64,000 nt of DNA from an uncultured Spirochaetales bacterium (lineage in GTDB: Bacteria; Spirochaetota; Spirochaetia; Sphaerochaetales; Sphaerochaetaceae): contig CASENB010000002.1 in NCBI GenBank assembly GCA_949289305.1, positions 62,001 to 126,000 on the forward strand. Direction: 5' to 3'. This document shows positions 25,878-35,135 of this stretch, in pieces. Numbering within the stretch: position 1 is the first letter of the stretch; each line of letters begins with the position of its first letter. The translations under genes were made by a program, and so were the position numbers. Under the pieces are notes generated by a model. The model made no database searches and was not told the origin of the DNA. It saw nothing but the letters and a program-made list of their open reading frames with translations.

Positions 25878-27217
25878 GCGCATTCAAAGCTTATGATATC
25901 AGAGGAATATACGGAAAAGATTTCGATAAGGAAACCTGCTATAAAGTCGGCTACTTTGTAGGAGAACTATTAAAAGCAGACCATATCCTTGTAGGAAGGG
26001 ATGTAAGGCTCAGCAGTCCTGAAATCCATGAAAGTTTAATAAATGGCATACTAGACAGCGGAAGAGACGTATATGATCTAGGTCTCTGCACCACCCCTAT
26101 GGTCTACTATGCAACCGTACATTTAGATGCGGATGCATCAATTCAGATTACCGCAAGCCACAATCCAAAAGAGTATAACGGACTGAAGATCTCTAAAAAA
26201 GGCGCATTACCTGTTGGAGGAGACTCAGGACTTAAAGAACTCGAAAAGATGTGTGCAGAAAAAGAGATCGTAAAAAAAGAAAGAGGAAAGGTATGCGACT
26301 ACTCGAACGTAAAAGAAGATTATATTAAATATCTTTCTTCTTTTGTGCCTTCTCTTGAGACTCTTAACATCAGCATAGACTGCTCAAACGGCATGTCTTC
26401 CCTCCTGATTAAAGACGTATTAAAGGGAGGTTCAATCAAATACATCAACGATACTCTAGACGGATCTTTCCCAAACCATGAACCAAACCCTCTTGAAGAG
26501 AAGAACTGCGCACAGATAAAGGAAGAGACTCTTAAGAACAAAAGCGATGTCGGCATAATTTATGATGGAGATGCCGACAGGGTAATGTTCATAGACGAAA
26601 AAGGACGTTTCATCCAACCGGACTATATTACTGCTGTTCTCGGCTATTATTATAAGAGCTTAGGGCTAAGTGGCAGATCACTTGTAGATATCAGAACGAG
26701 CAGAAGCACGACAGAATACCTAAGCGAAATTGGTTTTGAGCCTACAATCTGGAAGGTTGGACATGCGTTTGCAAAAGTTAAAATCAGAGAAATTGATGCA
26801 GTCTTTGGGGGAGAGCTTGCAGGACACTACTACTTCAGAAGGGATTTCTTCAACTGCGACAGCGGAATACTTGCGTCCCTTTTAGTTCTCTCTGTTGTAA
26901 AGAAGCTTAAAGACGAAGGAAAAACATTATCTTCTTTAATTGAGAGCATCGTAAAATATAGCAACACAGGGGAAGTGAATTTCAAGCTTGAAAACAAGGA
27001 TGCTGCCATCAATGCCCTCTTAGAGAAGTACAAAGGAGAGAACCCTGATAAAATACTTGACTTCGACGGCTACAGGCTTGAATACAAGAACTGGTGGTTC
27101 TCTGTAAGAAAGAGCAATACAGAACCTTATCTGAGAATAGTTTTGGAAGCAAAAGATAAAGAGCTTATGGATGAAAAGATGGCTGAAATTAACGCTATAA
27201 TCAAACAATTCAATTAA
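25874..27217 (+). CDS. manB: Phosphomannomutase/phosphoglucomutase
   Basis: 447-residue alpha-D-phosphohexomutase of the ManB/AlgC type: FKAYDIRGIYGKD at the N-terminus, active-site TASHNPKEYNGLKIS, metal loop DGDADRVMFID, sugar loop GGELAGHYYF and phosphate loop RKSNTEPYLR. GGELAGHYYF fits the bifunctional mannose/glucose subgroup. It makes hexose 1-phosphate for nucleotide-sugar synthesis. It is distinct from the longer PgcA-like enzyme at 17212. galE follows 54 bases later. Confidence 0.92.
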   Translation: MSAFKAYDIRGIYGKDFDKETCYKVGYFVGELLKADHILVGRDVRLSSPEIHESLINGILDSGRDVYDLGLCTTPMVYYATVHLDADASIQITASHNPKEYNGLKISKKGALPVGGDSGLKELEKMCAEKEIVKKERGKVCDYSNVKEDYIKYLSSFVPSLETLNISIDCSNGMSSLLIKDVLKGGSIKYINDTLDGSFPNHEPNPLEEKNCAQIKEETLKNKSDVGIIYDGDADRVMFIDEKGRFIQPDYITAVLGYYYKSLGLSGRSLVDIRTSRSTTEYLSEIGFEPTIWKVGHAFAKVKIREIDAVFGGELAGHYYFRRDFFNCDSGILASLLVLSVVKKLKDEGKTLSSLIESIVKYSNTGEVNFKLENKDAAINALLEKYKGENPDKILDFDGYRLEYKNWWFSVRKSNTEPYLRIVLEAKDKELMDEKMAEINAIIKQFN

Positions 27218-27271
27218 ATCTCTTTTTATTAGGGCTCAAAATGAATAGAATTTAAAAAAGGAGGAAAAGAT

Positions 27272-28258
27272 ATGAAAGTAATACTTTTTGGAGGGGCCGG
27301 ATATATTGGAACGCATGTTGCGCTCGCTTTTTTAGAGCGTGGCGACGAAGTTGGAATTTACGACAACCTATCGACAGGACTTAGAAGCAATGTAAGTCCG
27401 AAGGCGAAGTTCTACGAAGGAGACATTTTAGACAGAGAGAGCGTTAGGAAGGCACTATCTGACGGCTATGACGTGGCAATACACCTTGCAGCATTCAAGG
27501 CAGCTGGAGAGTCGATGGTAAAGCCTGAAAAATATAGCGAGAACAACATCACAGGATCGTTAATCCTCATAACAGAGTGCTTAAGAGCCGGATGCAAGAA
27601 CTTCATCCTCTCATCCTCTGCGGCAACATACGGAGAACCACAGTATCTCCCTATCGATGAAAAACATCCTACAAATCCTGAAAACTATTATGGATACACA
27701 AAGCTCGCAATAGAACAGAACCTTGAATGGTATTCCAAGTTGAAAGGACTTAATTATGCCGCACTTCGCTATTTCAATGCAGCGGGATATGACGTGGATG
27801 GCAAGATGACGGGACTTGAAAAGAACCCTGCAAACCTGATTCCAATCGTAATGGAAGCGGCATGCGGAATGAGGCCGAACGTTTTGATTTTTGGAAACGA
27901 CTACCCTACTGACGATGGAACGGGCGTAAGGGATTACGTACACGTAACCGATTTGGCAGACGGACACGTAAAGGCAGCAGATTACATATTCACAAAGAAT
28001 AAGAATCTAGTTGTGAACCTTGGATCAGAAAAAGGACTATCTGTTCTTCAAATCGTAGAAGCAGCAAGAAGGATAACCGGCAAGGAGATTCCTGCAATAA
28101 TAAGCCCAAGACGCCCAGGAGATCCGGCAAAGCTCGTCGCAAGTTCATCCTATGCGAAAAAGGAACTAGGATGGAGCGCTAAATACAGCGATGTGGATAC
28201 TATAATAAGTTCCACATGGCGTGTTTACGAAGAGAATATGAAGAAAAAGGGACACTAA
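27272..28258 (+). CDS. galE: UDP-glucose 4-epimerase
   Basis: 328-residue extended short-chain dehydrogenase. The NAD-binding GGAGYIGTHVA is at the N-terminus and the catalytic YxxxK is YGYTK, with the serine in SSSAATYGEP. RYFNAAG and GVRDYVHVTDLADGH are GalE hallmarks. It interconverts UDP-glucose and UDP-galactose for glycan synthesis or galactose use. A strong AAGGAGG site precedes the ATG and a terminator follows. Confidence 0.95.
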   Translation: MKVILFGGAGYIGTHVALAFLERGDEVGIYDNLSTGLRSNVSPKAKFYEGDILDRESVRKALSDGYDVAIHLAAFKAAGESMVKPEKYSENNITGSLILITECLRAGCKNFILSSSAATYGEPQYLPIDEKHPTNPENYYGYTKLAIEQNLEWYSKLKGLNYAALRYFNAAGYDVDGKMTGLEKNPANLIPIVMEAACGMRPNVLIFGNDYPTDDGTGVRDYVHVTDLADGHVKAADYIFTKNKNLVVNLGSEKGLSVLQIVEAARRITGKEIPAIISPRRPGDPAKLVASSSYAKKELGWSAKYSDVDTIISSTWRVYEENMKKKGH

Positions 28259-28262
28259 TTAT

Positions 28263-28294
28263 GTAAGGCTGCCTTTTGGCAGTCTTATTTTTTT
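28263..28294 (+). terminator. Rho-independent terminator after galE
   Basis: Stem AAGGCTGCC (28265-28273) / GGCAGTCTT (28278-28286) with a TTTT loop and one G-U pair, followed by a T-rich run (28287-28294). Confidence 0.85.
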
Positions 28295-28406
28295 CTCTTT
28301 ACATAAAAATCAACAAGCATAATTTAGCAATATGTAAAAATTGTCGCTTTTTCTTTTCATTGCTTGATTATCTTATGATCTTCAATATAATTAAGTCGGA
28401 GTGAAA

Positions 28407-29645
28407 ATGAACGAAAAAAGAGATTTTGAATACATTATAAGAACCAAGAAGAAAGATTTCACAGCTGCAGATGAGATGTTTAATATCAAATACGCACGCC
28501 TTGCGAGATCTTTTCACCGTCAGATTCCAGGCTATAAGATGACTAGCCTCAAAAGCCTTCCTAACCTTGCACATATGATCGGCCTTGACGGAATCTACGT
28601 CAAAGACGAATCAAAACGCCTTGAGCTCAACTCTTTCAAGGTAATGGGAGGAAGTTTTGCAATAGCACGCTTCATACAGAAGAAGCTCGGACTAAAGGAT
28701 GAAGAGCTAAGCTATGAGTATCTGACTTCCGACGAATGCAGAGAAAAGCTTAAAGATCTGACATTCGCATCCGCAACGGACGGGAACCACGGGCGCGGCA
28801 TCGCATGGGCATCTATGAAGCTTGGATTAAAATGCGTAATTTATGTTCATAAGTACACATCGCAGGCAAGAATCGATGCCATTAGGAACCTTGGAGCTCG
28901 TGTTGAAGTCGTTGATGGAAATTACGATGATGCTGTAAGAAAGATCGCAGAGGATGCAGAACGCTATAACTGGCAGATTATCAGCGACACTTCATGGCCT
29001 GGATACGAAGAGATTCCTACATGGATCATGCAAGGCTACACCACTATCATGCTTGAGGCGCAAGAAGAGTTCGTGAGCCTCGGCATTCCAAAGCCAAGCC
29101 ATATATTCGTACAGGCAGGAGTTGGCGCGCTTGCCGCAGCTACTATCGGTTTCTACGGTTCTTTATTTAAAAATGACCCGCCGAAGTTCATTGTTGTAGA
29201 ACCTGACAAGGCCGCATGCATATATGAAACGGCAAAGGCGAACGATGGAAAGCTTCATAATATCACGGGAGATTTGGATACGATCATGGCAGGCCTTGCT
29301 TGCGGAGAGGCAAGCCCTATAGCATGGAGAGTGCTTGATTCTCTTGCCGACTGTTTCATGACTGTTCCAGACTATACTGCTGCGCGCGGTATGAGAATAC
29401 TAGCAGTTCCTCTGAAAGGAGATCCTTTTGTGATTTCTGGCGAAAGCGGAGCAGCTCCGCTTGGCGCGCTCTACTCTATCATGACAGAAGAGGGATCCTT
29501 AGGTCTTAGAAAGACGCTTAACTTAAATGACAAGTCAAACGTCCTTGTAATAAACACAGAAGGAAACACGGATCCGACGCATTTCAGACAGATCATCTGG
29601 GATGGCCTAGATAGCGTTCCTAAAGATTATTTAACAAAGAGATGA
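28407..29645 (+). CDS. dpaL: Diaminopropionate ammonia-lyase
   Basis: 412-residue PLP enzyme of fold type II that splits 2,3-diaminopropionate into pyruvate and two ammonia. The PLP lysine lies in ELNSFKVMGGSFA, ATDGNHGRGIAWAS is the asparagine loop, and GVGALAAATIGFYG the phosphate-binding region; the whole resembles E. coli YgeX. I prefer the ATG at 28407 because GGAG sits at 28398-28401, correctly spaced; a GTG at 28401 overlaps that site. Single gene with its own terminator. It suggests amino-acid fermentation. Confidence 0.92.
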   Translation: MNEKRDFEYIIRTKKKDFTAADEMFNIKYARLARSFHRQIPGYKMTSLKSLPNLAHMIGLDGIYVKDESKRLELNSFKVMGGSFAIARFIQKKLGLKDEELSYEYLTSDECREKLKDLTFASATDGNHGRGIAWASMKLGLKCVIYVHKYTSQARIDAIRNLGARVEVVDGNYDDAVRKIAEDAERYNWQIISDTSWPGYEEIPTWIMQGYTTIMLEAQEEFVSLGIPKPSHIFVQAGVGALAAATIGFYGSLFKNDPPKFIVVEPDKAACIYETAKANDGKLHNITGDLDTIMAGLACGEASPIAWRVLDSLADCFMTVPDYTAARGMRILAVPLKGDPFVISGESGAAPLGALYSIMTEEGSLGLRKTLNLNDKSNVLVINTEGNTDPTHFRQIIWDGLDSVPKDYLTKR

Positions 29646-29646
29646 G

Positions 29647-29675
29647 AGAAGGCTCCAGACAGGAGCCTTTTTAAT
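29647..29675. terminator. Terminator after dpaL
   Basis: Perfect stem AAGGCTCC (29649-29656) / GGAGCCTT (29662-29669) with a five-base loop and a run of T. It can also serve the remnant on the opposite strand. Confidence 0.85.
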
Positions 29676-29900
29676 TCAAGCTTTTTCCAAGTTCAGAAGC
29701 CTTTTCCATATATTCAGATGATTTAGTCATGCTTACAGTGCCGCAGCCAAGGCCTAAAATCTCCCCTACGCTTTGAAAATTCATATACCTATATAGCGTC
29801 TTATAATGAGAATCTATGTCCTTCATCGTCCAGTCATTGCTGTCCCAGGATGCGACTATTAAAGCAGTTTTCAACCTCTTTGATGAAAGACGCATAGTGA
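29671..29900 (-). pseudogene. C-terminal remnant of a flavodoxin-fold NAD(P)H oxidoreductase
   Basis: The minus-strand frame ending at 29671 encodes about 70 residues (LKTALIVASWDSNDWTM, YKTLYRYMNFQSVGEILG, then KASELGKSLN). This matches the usual last third of NADPH-dependent FMN reductase/flavodoxin-like proteins. The FMN-binding N-terminus is missing: the frame continues upstream to about 30012 but with sequence unlike the family. No promoter or ribosome-binding site is evident. I read it as a truncated, decaying copy. Confidence 0.5.
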
Positions 29901-30178
29901 AATGCTTTATTGCTATCGATAAACATAGAAAGCAGTTATATAAGAAAGAGAAGCTGCAAGCAAATTCGTTAAAAATCTTTTCTTCTTCATCTTTTAAGAT
30001 ATTGCAAAACAATAAGATAACCTATAAGATAGCAGGCGATGAAAATTAAAATGACAGTAGAACTCAGCTCTCTTTTTGAGTCTGATAAGAGGGTTGGATG
30101 TTAAGTTAATAAATATTTCACTTTTGTTTTATCTAAAATTTTCCAACATTTATTTAACTAACAATTAAGGAGAACATA

Positions 30179-30706
30179 GTGGACAAAAAAAGCCATTTGA
30201 AGATAGCAAATGTCACTTTTGACTATCTATTTGCAAAAAAAGGATTATTAAAGCGCCTTGCATACCTATACGGATCCATAGAACCTGATATCAACGTAAT
30301 GACATATCTAGCAGGACACGGAGATGAGAGAGTAAGGCCTTACATATTGAAAAAGCTTGCATCTCTTAGCGAAAAGATGAGCTGGGGTCTTTTAGAGTTC
30401 TATATTGCAGGACGGGCATCGCACTATATTGTAGATTCTTTCACATTTCCTCACACAAAGGCATTCAAAGGGAATATCAAAGAACATGTGAAATGGGAAA
30501 AGAAGCTTGCATCCGTGCTTCTAGAACGAGATACATTTCTGATAAGAAGCAAGATAGGAGATACCATAGACGAGATCAAAAAGGAGTATGAAAGTGAGAA
30601 TGAGAGCATCGAAAACGACATCACCTACTCTCTTTCTGCTTTAATCATACTGCTTTCAAAGGCATACAGGGTAAGAGAATTCAGTCCGGCATTTCAGCTC
30701 AGCTGA
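30179..30706 (+). CDS. Zinc-dependent phospholipase C-like protein
   Basis: 175 residues related to the zinc-dependent phospholipase C / S1-P1 nuclease-like fold (PF00882 type), judging from HLKIANVTFDYLF near the start, GSIEPDINVMTYLAGHG and FYIAGRASHYIVDSFTFPHT, which supply Asp and His ligands. No signal peptide is visible, so it may act inside the cell, and the substrate need not be a phospholipid. Start GTG 30179 follows AAGGAG by seven to eight bases. Single gene. Confidence 0.65.
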   Translation: MDKKSHLKIANVTFDYLFAKKGLLKRLAYLYGSIEPDINVMTYLAGHGDERVRPYILKKLASLSEKMSWGLLEFYIAGRASHYIVDSFTFPHTKAFKGNIKEHVKWEKKLASVLLERDTFLIRSKIGDTIDEIKKEYESENESIENDITYSLSALIILLSKAYRVREFSPAFQLS

Positions 30707-30756
30707 TTCTTTTTCCTCTTGAACAACATAACTGTAAATGATATAAAATCATAGGT

Positions 30757-30785
30757 TTGACAATAAAGCTTTACTTTAGTACTAT
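30757..30785 (+). promoter_or_regulatory. Promoter of the 56-residue gene
   Basis: Perfect -35 TTGACA (30757-30762), 17-base spacer, -10 TACTAT (30780-30785). This is one of the strongest promoter matches in the window. Confidence 0.7.
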
Positions 30786-30825
30786 ATTGGCAGATTGTGA
30801 AAATTAACGTGGAGGACGATCATAT

Positions 30826-30996
30826 ATGGCAGGTAACGTTTCTAAGAACGCACACCGTGAAGGTGCAAAGGTTTTAACAAGCAGATGGGGCGGCACTATC
30901 AAGATGAAGAGTGTATTTGAAAATGGCAAGCTCCGCCATGTCGCATACTGCGAAAAGACTGGCAACACAGCTAGAAAGCCAAAGGATCTAATGTAA
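30826..30996 (+). CDS. Small basic protein of 56 residues, unknown function
   Basis: Starts MAGNVSKNAHREGAKVL and ends KTGNTARKPKDLM. It is basic, soluble, has one Cys, and includes a beta-hairpin-like middle (TIKMKSVFENGKLRHVAY). It has a strong promoter, a GGAGG site at 30811-30815 and its own terminator, so it is very likely expressed, probably highly. The size and charge recall small ribosomal or nucleic-acid-binding proteins, but it does not match L28, L32, L33, L34, L35 or S21 as I know them. I do not recognise the family. Confidence 0.75.
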   Translation: MAGNVSKNAHREGAKVLTSRWGGTIKMKSVFENGKLRHVAYCEKTGNTARKPKDLM

Positions 30997-31014
30997 TAGA
31001 TCGAAAACTTAATA

Positions 31015-31041
31015 AGCCTGCATTTATTGCAGGTTTTTTTA
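31015..31041 (+). terminator. Terminator after the 56-residue gene
   Basis: Stem CCTGCA (31017-31022) / TGCAGG (31028-31033) followed by a run of seven T. Confidence 0.85.
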
Positions 31042-31159
31042 TTTCACTTTCTTTTATCACAAAATTAACATCAGCTTCGCAATAATTGTTAGGAAAAAGA
31101 ATCTCTATGTGCTATGATATCTAAGAGATTTAATAACAAAATTTTTAGGAGGAATAACT

Positions 31160-32896
31160 GTGAAACGTTTTTCTAAAATTGTTTCCATTGCTCTAGCTTT
31201 AATGATCGCTATTGCTCTTGTAGGATGCAGCACTACGGAAGTTGTAGAATCAGTTCCTGCAATCGTAATGCCAGCAGCTCCTCAAGCAGCAGAAAATGCA
31301 GTACCAGCACCTGCCCCGGCACCTGCTCCTACACAGAGCGCACCTGTTTCTGAGGCAGCAGAAGAAGTAGCAGTCGCAGAAGAGCCTGCTCTTCCTTTTG
31401 GAGTTGAGCCAATTGTAAAGAATACGCAAGGCGATGACGTGTTCGATCTTTTCATCGTACACACAAATGACGTTCATGCACGCGTAAACGCAGGTGAGGA
31501 CGGCTCTGTCGGTTATGCAAAACTTGCAACAATGATTAAGACGGCACGTTCAATCACAAACAACGTACTCGTTCTTGATGCAGGCGACGTAACACATGGA
31601 ACAAATTTTGCAAACCTATTCAACGGAGAGACGATCGGAGAGCTGCTAGTTATGACAGGCTATGATGCAGTAGCTCCAGGAAACCATGATTTCAATTACG
31701 GAATAGAGAATCTTCTCACCCTTGCAGATGAGGCTTCTGCCGTATCGGATATCAAAGTTCTTTCTGCTAACATCACGAATGAAGACGGAGAACTTTTATT
31801 CCAGCCTTACCAGATCTATGATTTCAATGGCTTCAAGGTTTGTGTAATCGGTCTGACAACGCCAGACACAAAGACAAAGTCACACCCTAAGAACACTGTC
31901 GGAGTAGAATTTGACAATCCTGTAATTTACGAGAACGCACAGGCTGCGATCGATCTTGCACATGAAATAGCAGACTATGTAGTAGTTCTTGGCCATATCG
32001 GAACTGTCGCAGATGGAGATAGCGGACTTACAAGCACTATAATTTGTGAGAATATCGACGGAATCGACCTCTTTATCGACGGACACAGCCACAGCGTACT
32101 AAGCGGCGACAACTACGTAAACGGAACTCTAGTAGTATCTGCAGGACAGTATATGAACAACGTTGGCGTTGTTGACATCCTTGTTGAAAATGGAGAAGTT
32201 GCAAGCGAAAACGCATTCTTAATTCCAAGCGATGCCGTGCTAGATCCAGCTAACAGCGATCTTGCTAAGCAGTACGGAATCACAGAAGTTCCAGACGATC
32301 CGGAAGTCGCAGCATATATTGAAAGCGTAAACGCTGCAATTGAAGCACGCTTTAGCGAAGTAGTTGCAACAATTCCAGAGGATCTTGATGGAGAGAGAGA
32401 GCACGTAAGAACAGGAAAGACAAACCTTTCACAGATCGTATGCGATGCAATCACAGCAGAGACAGGCGCAGATTTCACTATCGTTAACGGAGGAGGAATC
32501 AGAGCAAGCCTTAGCGCTGGAGACGTAACGCTAGGAGAAGTTAATTCAGTTCTTCCATTTACAAATATCGTAACTGTATGCGAGATCACAGGAGATGAAG
32601 TATATCAGGCTCTAGAGCACGGATATTCAATGCTTCCTGAGACAAACGGAGCATTCTCTCAGACAGATTTGGATGTAACATATGATGCAGCACTCCCAGC
32701 AGGAGAGAGAATCCTAGACGTTAAGCTAAATGGAGAGAGCATCGATAGAGCAGCTACATATACAGTTGCAACAAACGACTTCATGGCAGCAGGCGGAGAC
32801 GGATATACAATGTTCGGACGCATCACACAGGAAGGAAGAGTTCTAAACGAAGTATTTGCAGATTACCTTGCAGAGCTTTACCCGCCACAGAACTAA
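31160..32896 (+). CDS. 5'-nucleotidase/2',3'-cyclic phosphodiesterase family lipoprotein
   Basis: 578 residues. A signal peptide ends in a lipobox (IALVGC, Cys23), followed by a Pro/Ala-rich linker to about residue 75. The metallophosphatase domain has IVHTNDVHAR, LDAGDVTHG, APGNHDFNYG, VLGHIG and DGHSHSVL (metal ligands). The C-terminal nucleotidase domain has FTIVNGGGIRASL and MAAGGDGYTMF (adenine stacking and recognition). It should dephosphorylate extracellular nucleotides for nucleoside salvage. It has an AGGAGG site and a terminator. Confidence 0.93.
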   Translation: MKRFSKIVSIALALMIAIALVGCSTTEVVESVPAIVMPAAPQAAENAVPAPAPAPAPTQSAPVSEAAEEVAVAEEPALPFGVEPIVKNTQGDDVFDLFIVHTNDVHARVNAGEDGSVGYAKLATMIKTARSITNNVLVLDAGDVTHGTNFANLFNGETIGELLVMTGYDAVAPGNHDFNYGIENLLTLADEASAVSDIKVLSANITNEDGELLFQPYQIYDFNGFKVCVIGLTTPDTKTKSHPKNTVGVEFDNPVIYENAQAAIDLAHEIADYVVVLGHIGTVADGDSGLTSTIICENIDGIDLFIDGHSHSVLSGDNYVNGTLVVSAGQYMNNVGVVDILVENGEVASENAFLIPSDAVLDPANSDLAKQYGITEVPDDPEVAAYIESVNAAIEARFSEVVATIPEDLDGEREHVRTGKTNLSQIVCDAITAETGADFTIVNGGGIRASLSAGDVTLGEVNSVLPFTNIVTVCEITGDEVYQALEHGYSMLPETNGAFSQTDLDVTYDAALPAGERILDVKLNGESIDRAATYTVATNDFMAAGGDGYTMFGRITQEGRVLNEVFADYLAELYPPQN

Positions 32897-32911
32897 AGCC
32901 ATGATTACCAC

Positions 32912-32943
32912 TTAGCCGTCACTACATAGTGGCGGCTTTTTAA
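32912..32943 (+). terminator. Terminator after the 5'-nucleotidase gene
   Basis: Stem AGCCGTCAC (32914-32922) / GTGGCGGCT (32929-32937), one G-U pair, then TTTTAATT. Confidence 0.8.
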
Positions 32944-33299
32944 TTGCGAACAACTACCCTAACCAATACGCATGTTCTTAACTTAAAAAGCTGCAATCAC
33001 ACGGTGGCTGAATTATTTCATTAATCCAATGCCCGAGACTACGTACTGTAGTGGGAACTTTTATCAGGAAATATTAAGTCTCTTTTTTATTACTAACATA
33101 TTTTTCATTCAAGATTTTTGTTCTAATTAAATATGCTATGAAGAAATTCTAATCTTATTCATCAATTAATGATTTCTAAAACTAGAAAAATTATACGAGC
33201 TGGATAAATAAAAAAAGTGCAGTCAAGAAAAAAATTTTTTAAGATATTATAGATATGCAAAAAACACATAAAGGGAAAATTAAAGCTACTAATGTTATA
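32944..33299. other. Unassigned intergenic stretch
   Basis: 356 bases with no convincing gene on either strand. A short imperfect palindrome, ACTACGTACTGTAGT, lies near 33038-33052, and the right half is strongly AT-rich. It could be a remnant of mobile DNA beside the AT-rich coiled-coil gene, but nothing diagnostic remains. Confidence 0.4.
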
Positions 33300-34733
33300 C
33301 TAAAACTCAATTGGTATATACGGATCACTATTTGCTGATGTTAAATAAGAAATTTCTTTATTTTCCTCTTCTTCATAAGGGAATAAATAATCTTCATATA
33401 ATCCACCAGTAATATCATTTAATAATGATTTCATTTCATCATAAGCAATCCTCATTTCAGTACATTGCTTGTATAGGAAACGATTGCGTTCTTCTAGCAA
33501 CGCTAGTATTTTCTTTGTTTTTATTTTTGGTATTATCATTTCGAAATTACGATTTTTAATATTTTCTATTTCCTTTTTTAGTTCTTCCTTTTCTCTGCTA
33601 ATCGTTATCATTCGATTATCAAGCTCTCGTAATTGCATATCTTTTTCTTTTAAGCGTTGCTTGAAATTTTCAATCTGATTCTCATGTATAGCATCCATTT
33701 TAACTCGTTCTTCTTCCCTTATTTGAAGTCTTATCTTGTTTATTTCTTTTTCAAATTTGTTTTTTTCTTCCATAGCTTCTGCTATCTGGATTTTCATAGA
33801 TTTTCTTAACTCAATGTTTTTCTCTTTTTCATTATTTAAATTGCTTACTGTTTCTCTATATCGACTATATAACTTCACATAATGCTTTACTTTTATATAG
33901 AAATGTCCCATTTCAAAATCTTCATAATCGTTTTCAAGACTATCTAATATTGAGCTTTCTATATTTTTCTCAGTTTTACCAATAAACTCTATCTGAACAC
34001 TCTTTTTTAAGTTTTCTTGAATATAATACCCAAATGTATTTATCTTGTTTATTGCTCTTTTAAACCTGCTTGACAGTTCAATATATCTACCATATAGATC
34101 TACATAATCTTCCTCGCTTGGAAATGAATCCATTTTTTCATTTAATATTTTAAGCGTATACGAAATTTTATCTCTTTCGACTCTAATATCTTCATTAATA
34201 CTGTATAAAGTCTGTTCTAATATTTTAATTTTTTGTTTCTTATCTTCTATAGACTCAAGATACTCTCTATTATCATCTTCTAAACATTCAATTGTAATTT
34301 CTAATTGTTCTATTTGCTCATTTTTATCGCTTATCGTCTTTTCATAATCATTTATGATTCTTTTTAACTGTTTGATTTCATCATTTTTAATTTCTATTGT
34401 TTCTCCGTAGTTCTCTCTGATTCTTTTTAACTGCTCAATTTCTGAATTATTATTTTCTATTATTTTTCCACAGTTTTCATTATCTCTTTCTAACAAATTA
34501 ATCAGCTCATTCTTATTTTTTATTGTTTTTTCATAGCTATCATTATTATTTTTTAATTCATTAATTTGTTTATTAAGTATTTCAATTTCAACTAAAAATT
34601 TATTTTTTGTATCCTTAGCAATCTTAGAAACGTTGCTTAACTGTGTTTTATAATCTGAATTTTGTTCTGAAATTAATTTTATTTTTAAAATCATTATTAT
34701 CATGATAATAATTATGATTAACATTAAACTCAT
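33300..34733 (-). CDS. Membrane-anchored coiled-coil protein with tandem 21-residue repeats
   Basis: 477 residues. Residues 3-17 are an almost pure Ile/Met/Leu membrane anchor, followed by a long coiled coil to about residue 400. Within it are four consecutive 21-residue repeats (residues 64-84, 85-105, 106-126, 127-147), each holding a Y/C-x-x-x-I core then N-x-x-I-x-x-L. The C-terminus is short and acidic. The gene is much more AT-rich than its neighbours and sits next to a tRNA gene, so recent acquisition is possible. I cannot assign a function; a structural or scaffold role is plausible. Confidence 0.75.
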   Translation of the reverse strand: MSLMLIIIIIMIIMILKIKLISEQNSDYKTQLSNVSKIAKDTKNKFLVEIEILNKQINELKNNNDSYEKTIKNKNELINLLERDNENCGKIIENNNSEIEQLKRIRENYGETIEIKNDEIKQLKRIINDYEKTISDKNEQIEQLEITIECLEDDNREYLESIEDKKQKIKILEQTLYSINEDIRVERDKISYTLKILNEKMDSFPSEEDYVDLYGRYIELSSRFKRAINKINTFGYYIQENLKKSVQIEFIGKTEKNIESSILDSLENDYEDFEMGHFYIKVKHYVKLYSRYRETVSNLNNEKEKNIELRKSMKIQIAEAMEEKNKFEKEINKIRLQIREEERVKMDAIHENQIENFKQRLKEKDMQLRELDNRMITISREKEELKKEIENIKNRNFEMIIPKIKTKKILALLEERNRFLYKQCTEMRIAYDEMKSLLNDITGGLYEDYLFPYEEEENKEISYLTSANSDPYIPIEF

Positions 34734-34947
34734 ATTTTATCCCTTCTTTTTTTTACTCATCTTATATAATAACCTATTCCATTAATGAACTACAGAAAAA
34801 GATCAGAACATATAAATATTGTAGAAGTTTTCTTTAAAAGAATACTCAAAAAAGTCAGATATATATTCAGAATAGATGATTCTCAAATATAAAATGAATT
34901 TAGCCTTATAAACTTAATCTTTGCGCACAAAAAATTTATCTTGAAAA

Positions 34948-34984
34948 TAAAAAAGCACAACCTCTTTTATTTTGAAGTTGTGCT
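34948..34984 (-). terminator. Terminator downstream of tRNA-Asn
   Basis: Read on the minus strand, AGCACAACTTC pairs with GAGGTTGTGCT across an A/T loop and is followed by TTTTTTATTTTC. It begins just past the tRNA 3' end. Confidence 0.75.
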
Positions 34985-34986
34985 CG

Positions 34987-35059
<73 letters not shown>

Positions 35060-35077
35060 ATTTCTTTAACCTCCAAG

Positions 35078-35107
35078 ATACTACATTAAAACTAGAGTAT
35101 ATGTCAA
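35078..35107 (-). promoter_or_regulatory. Promoter of tRNA-Asn
   Basis: On the minus strand, TTGACA (35107-35102), an 18-base spacer and TAGTAT (35083-35078), ending about 18 bases before the tRNA 5' end. Confidence 0.65.
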
Positions 35108-35135
35108 CACTGTTTAAAAACTTTTTTTATTTTTC

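Noticed and set aside
32113..32589. 158-codon minus-strand frame inside the 5'-nucleotidase gene
   Set aside because: The plus-strand frame holds all catalytic motifs; the minus frame is a compositional shadow.
32944..33299. An insertion-sequence remnant
   Set aside because: No transposase motif, terminal inverted repeats or target duplication could be identified.
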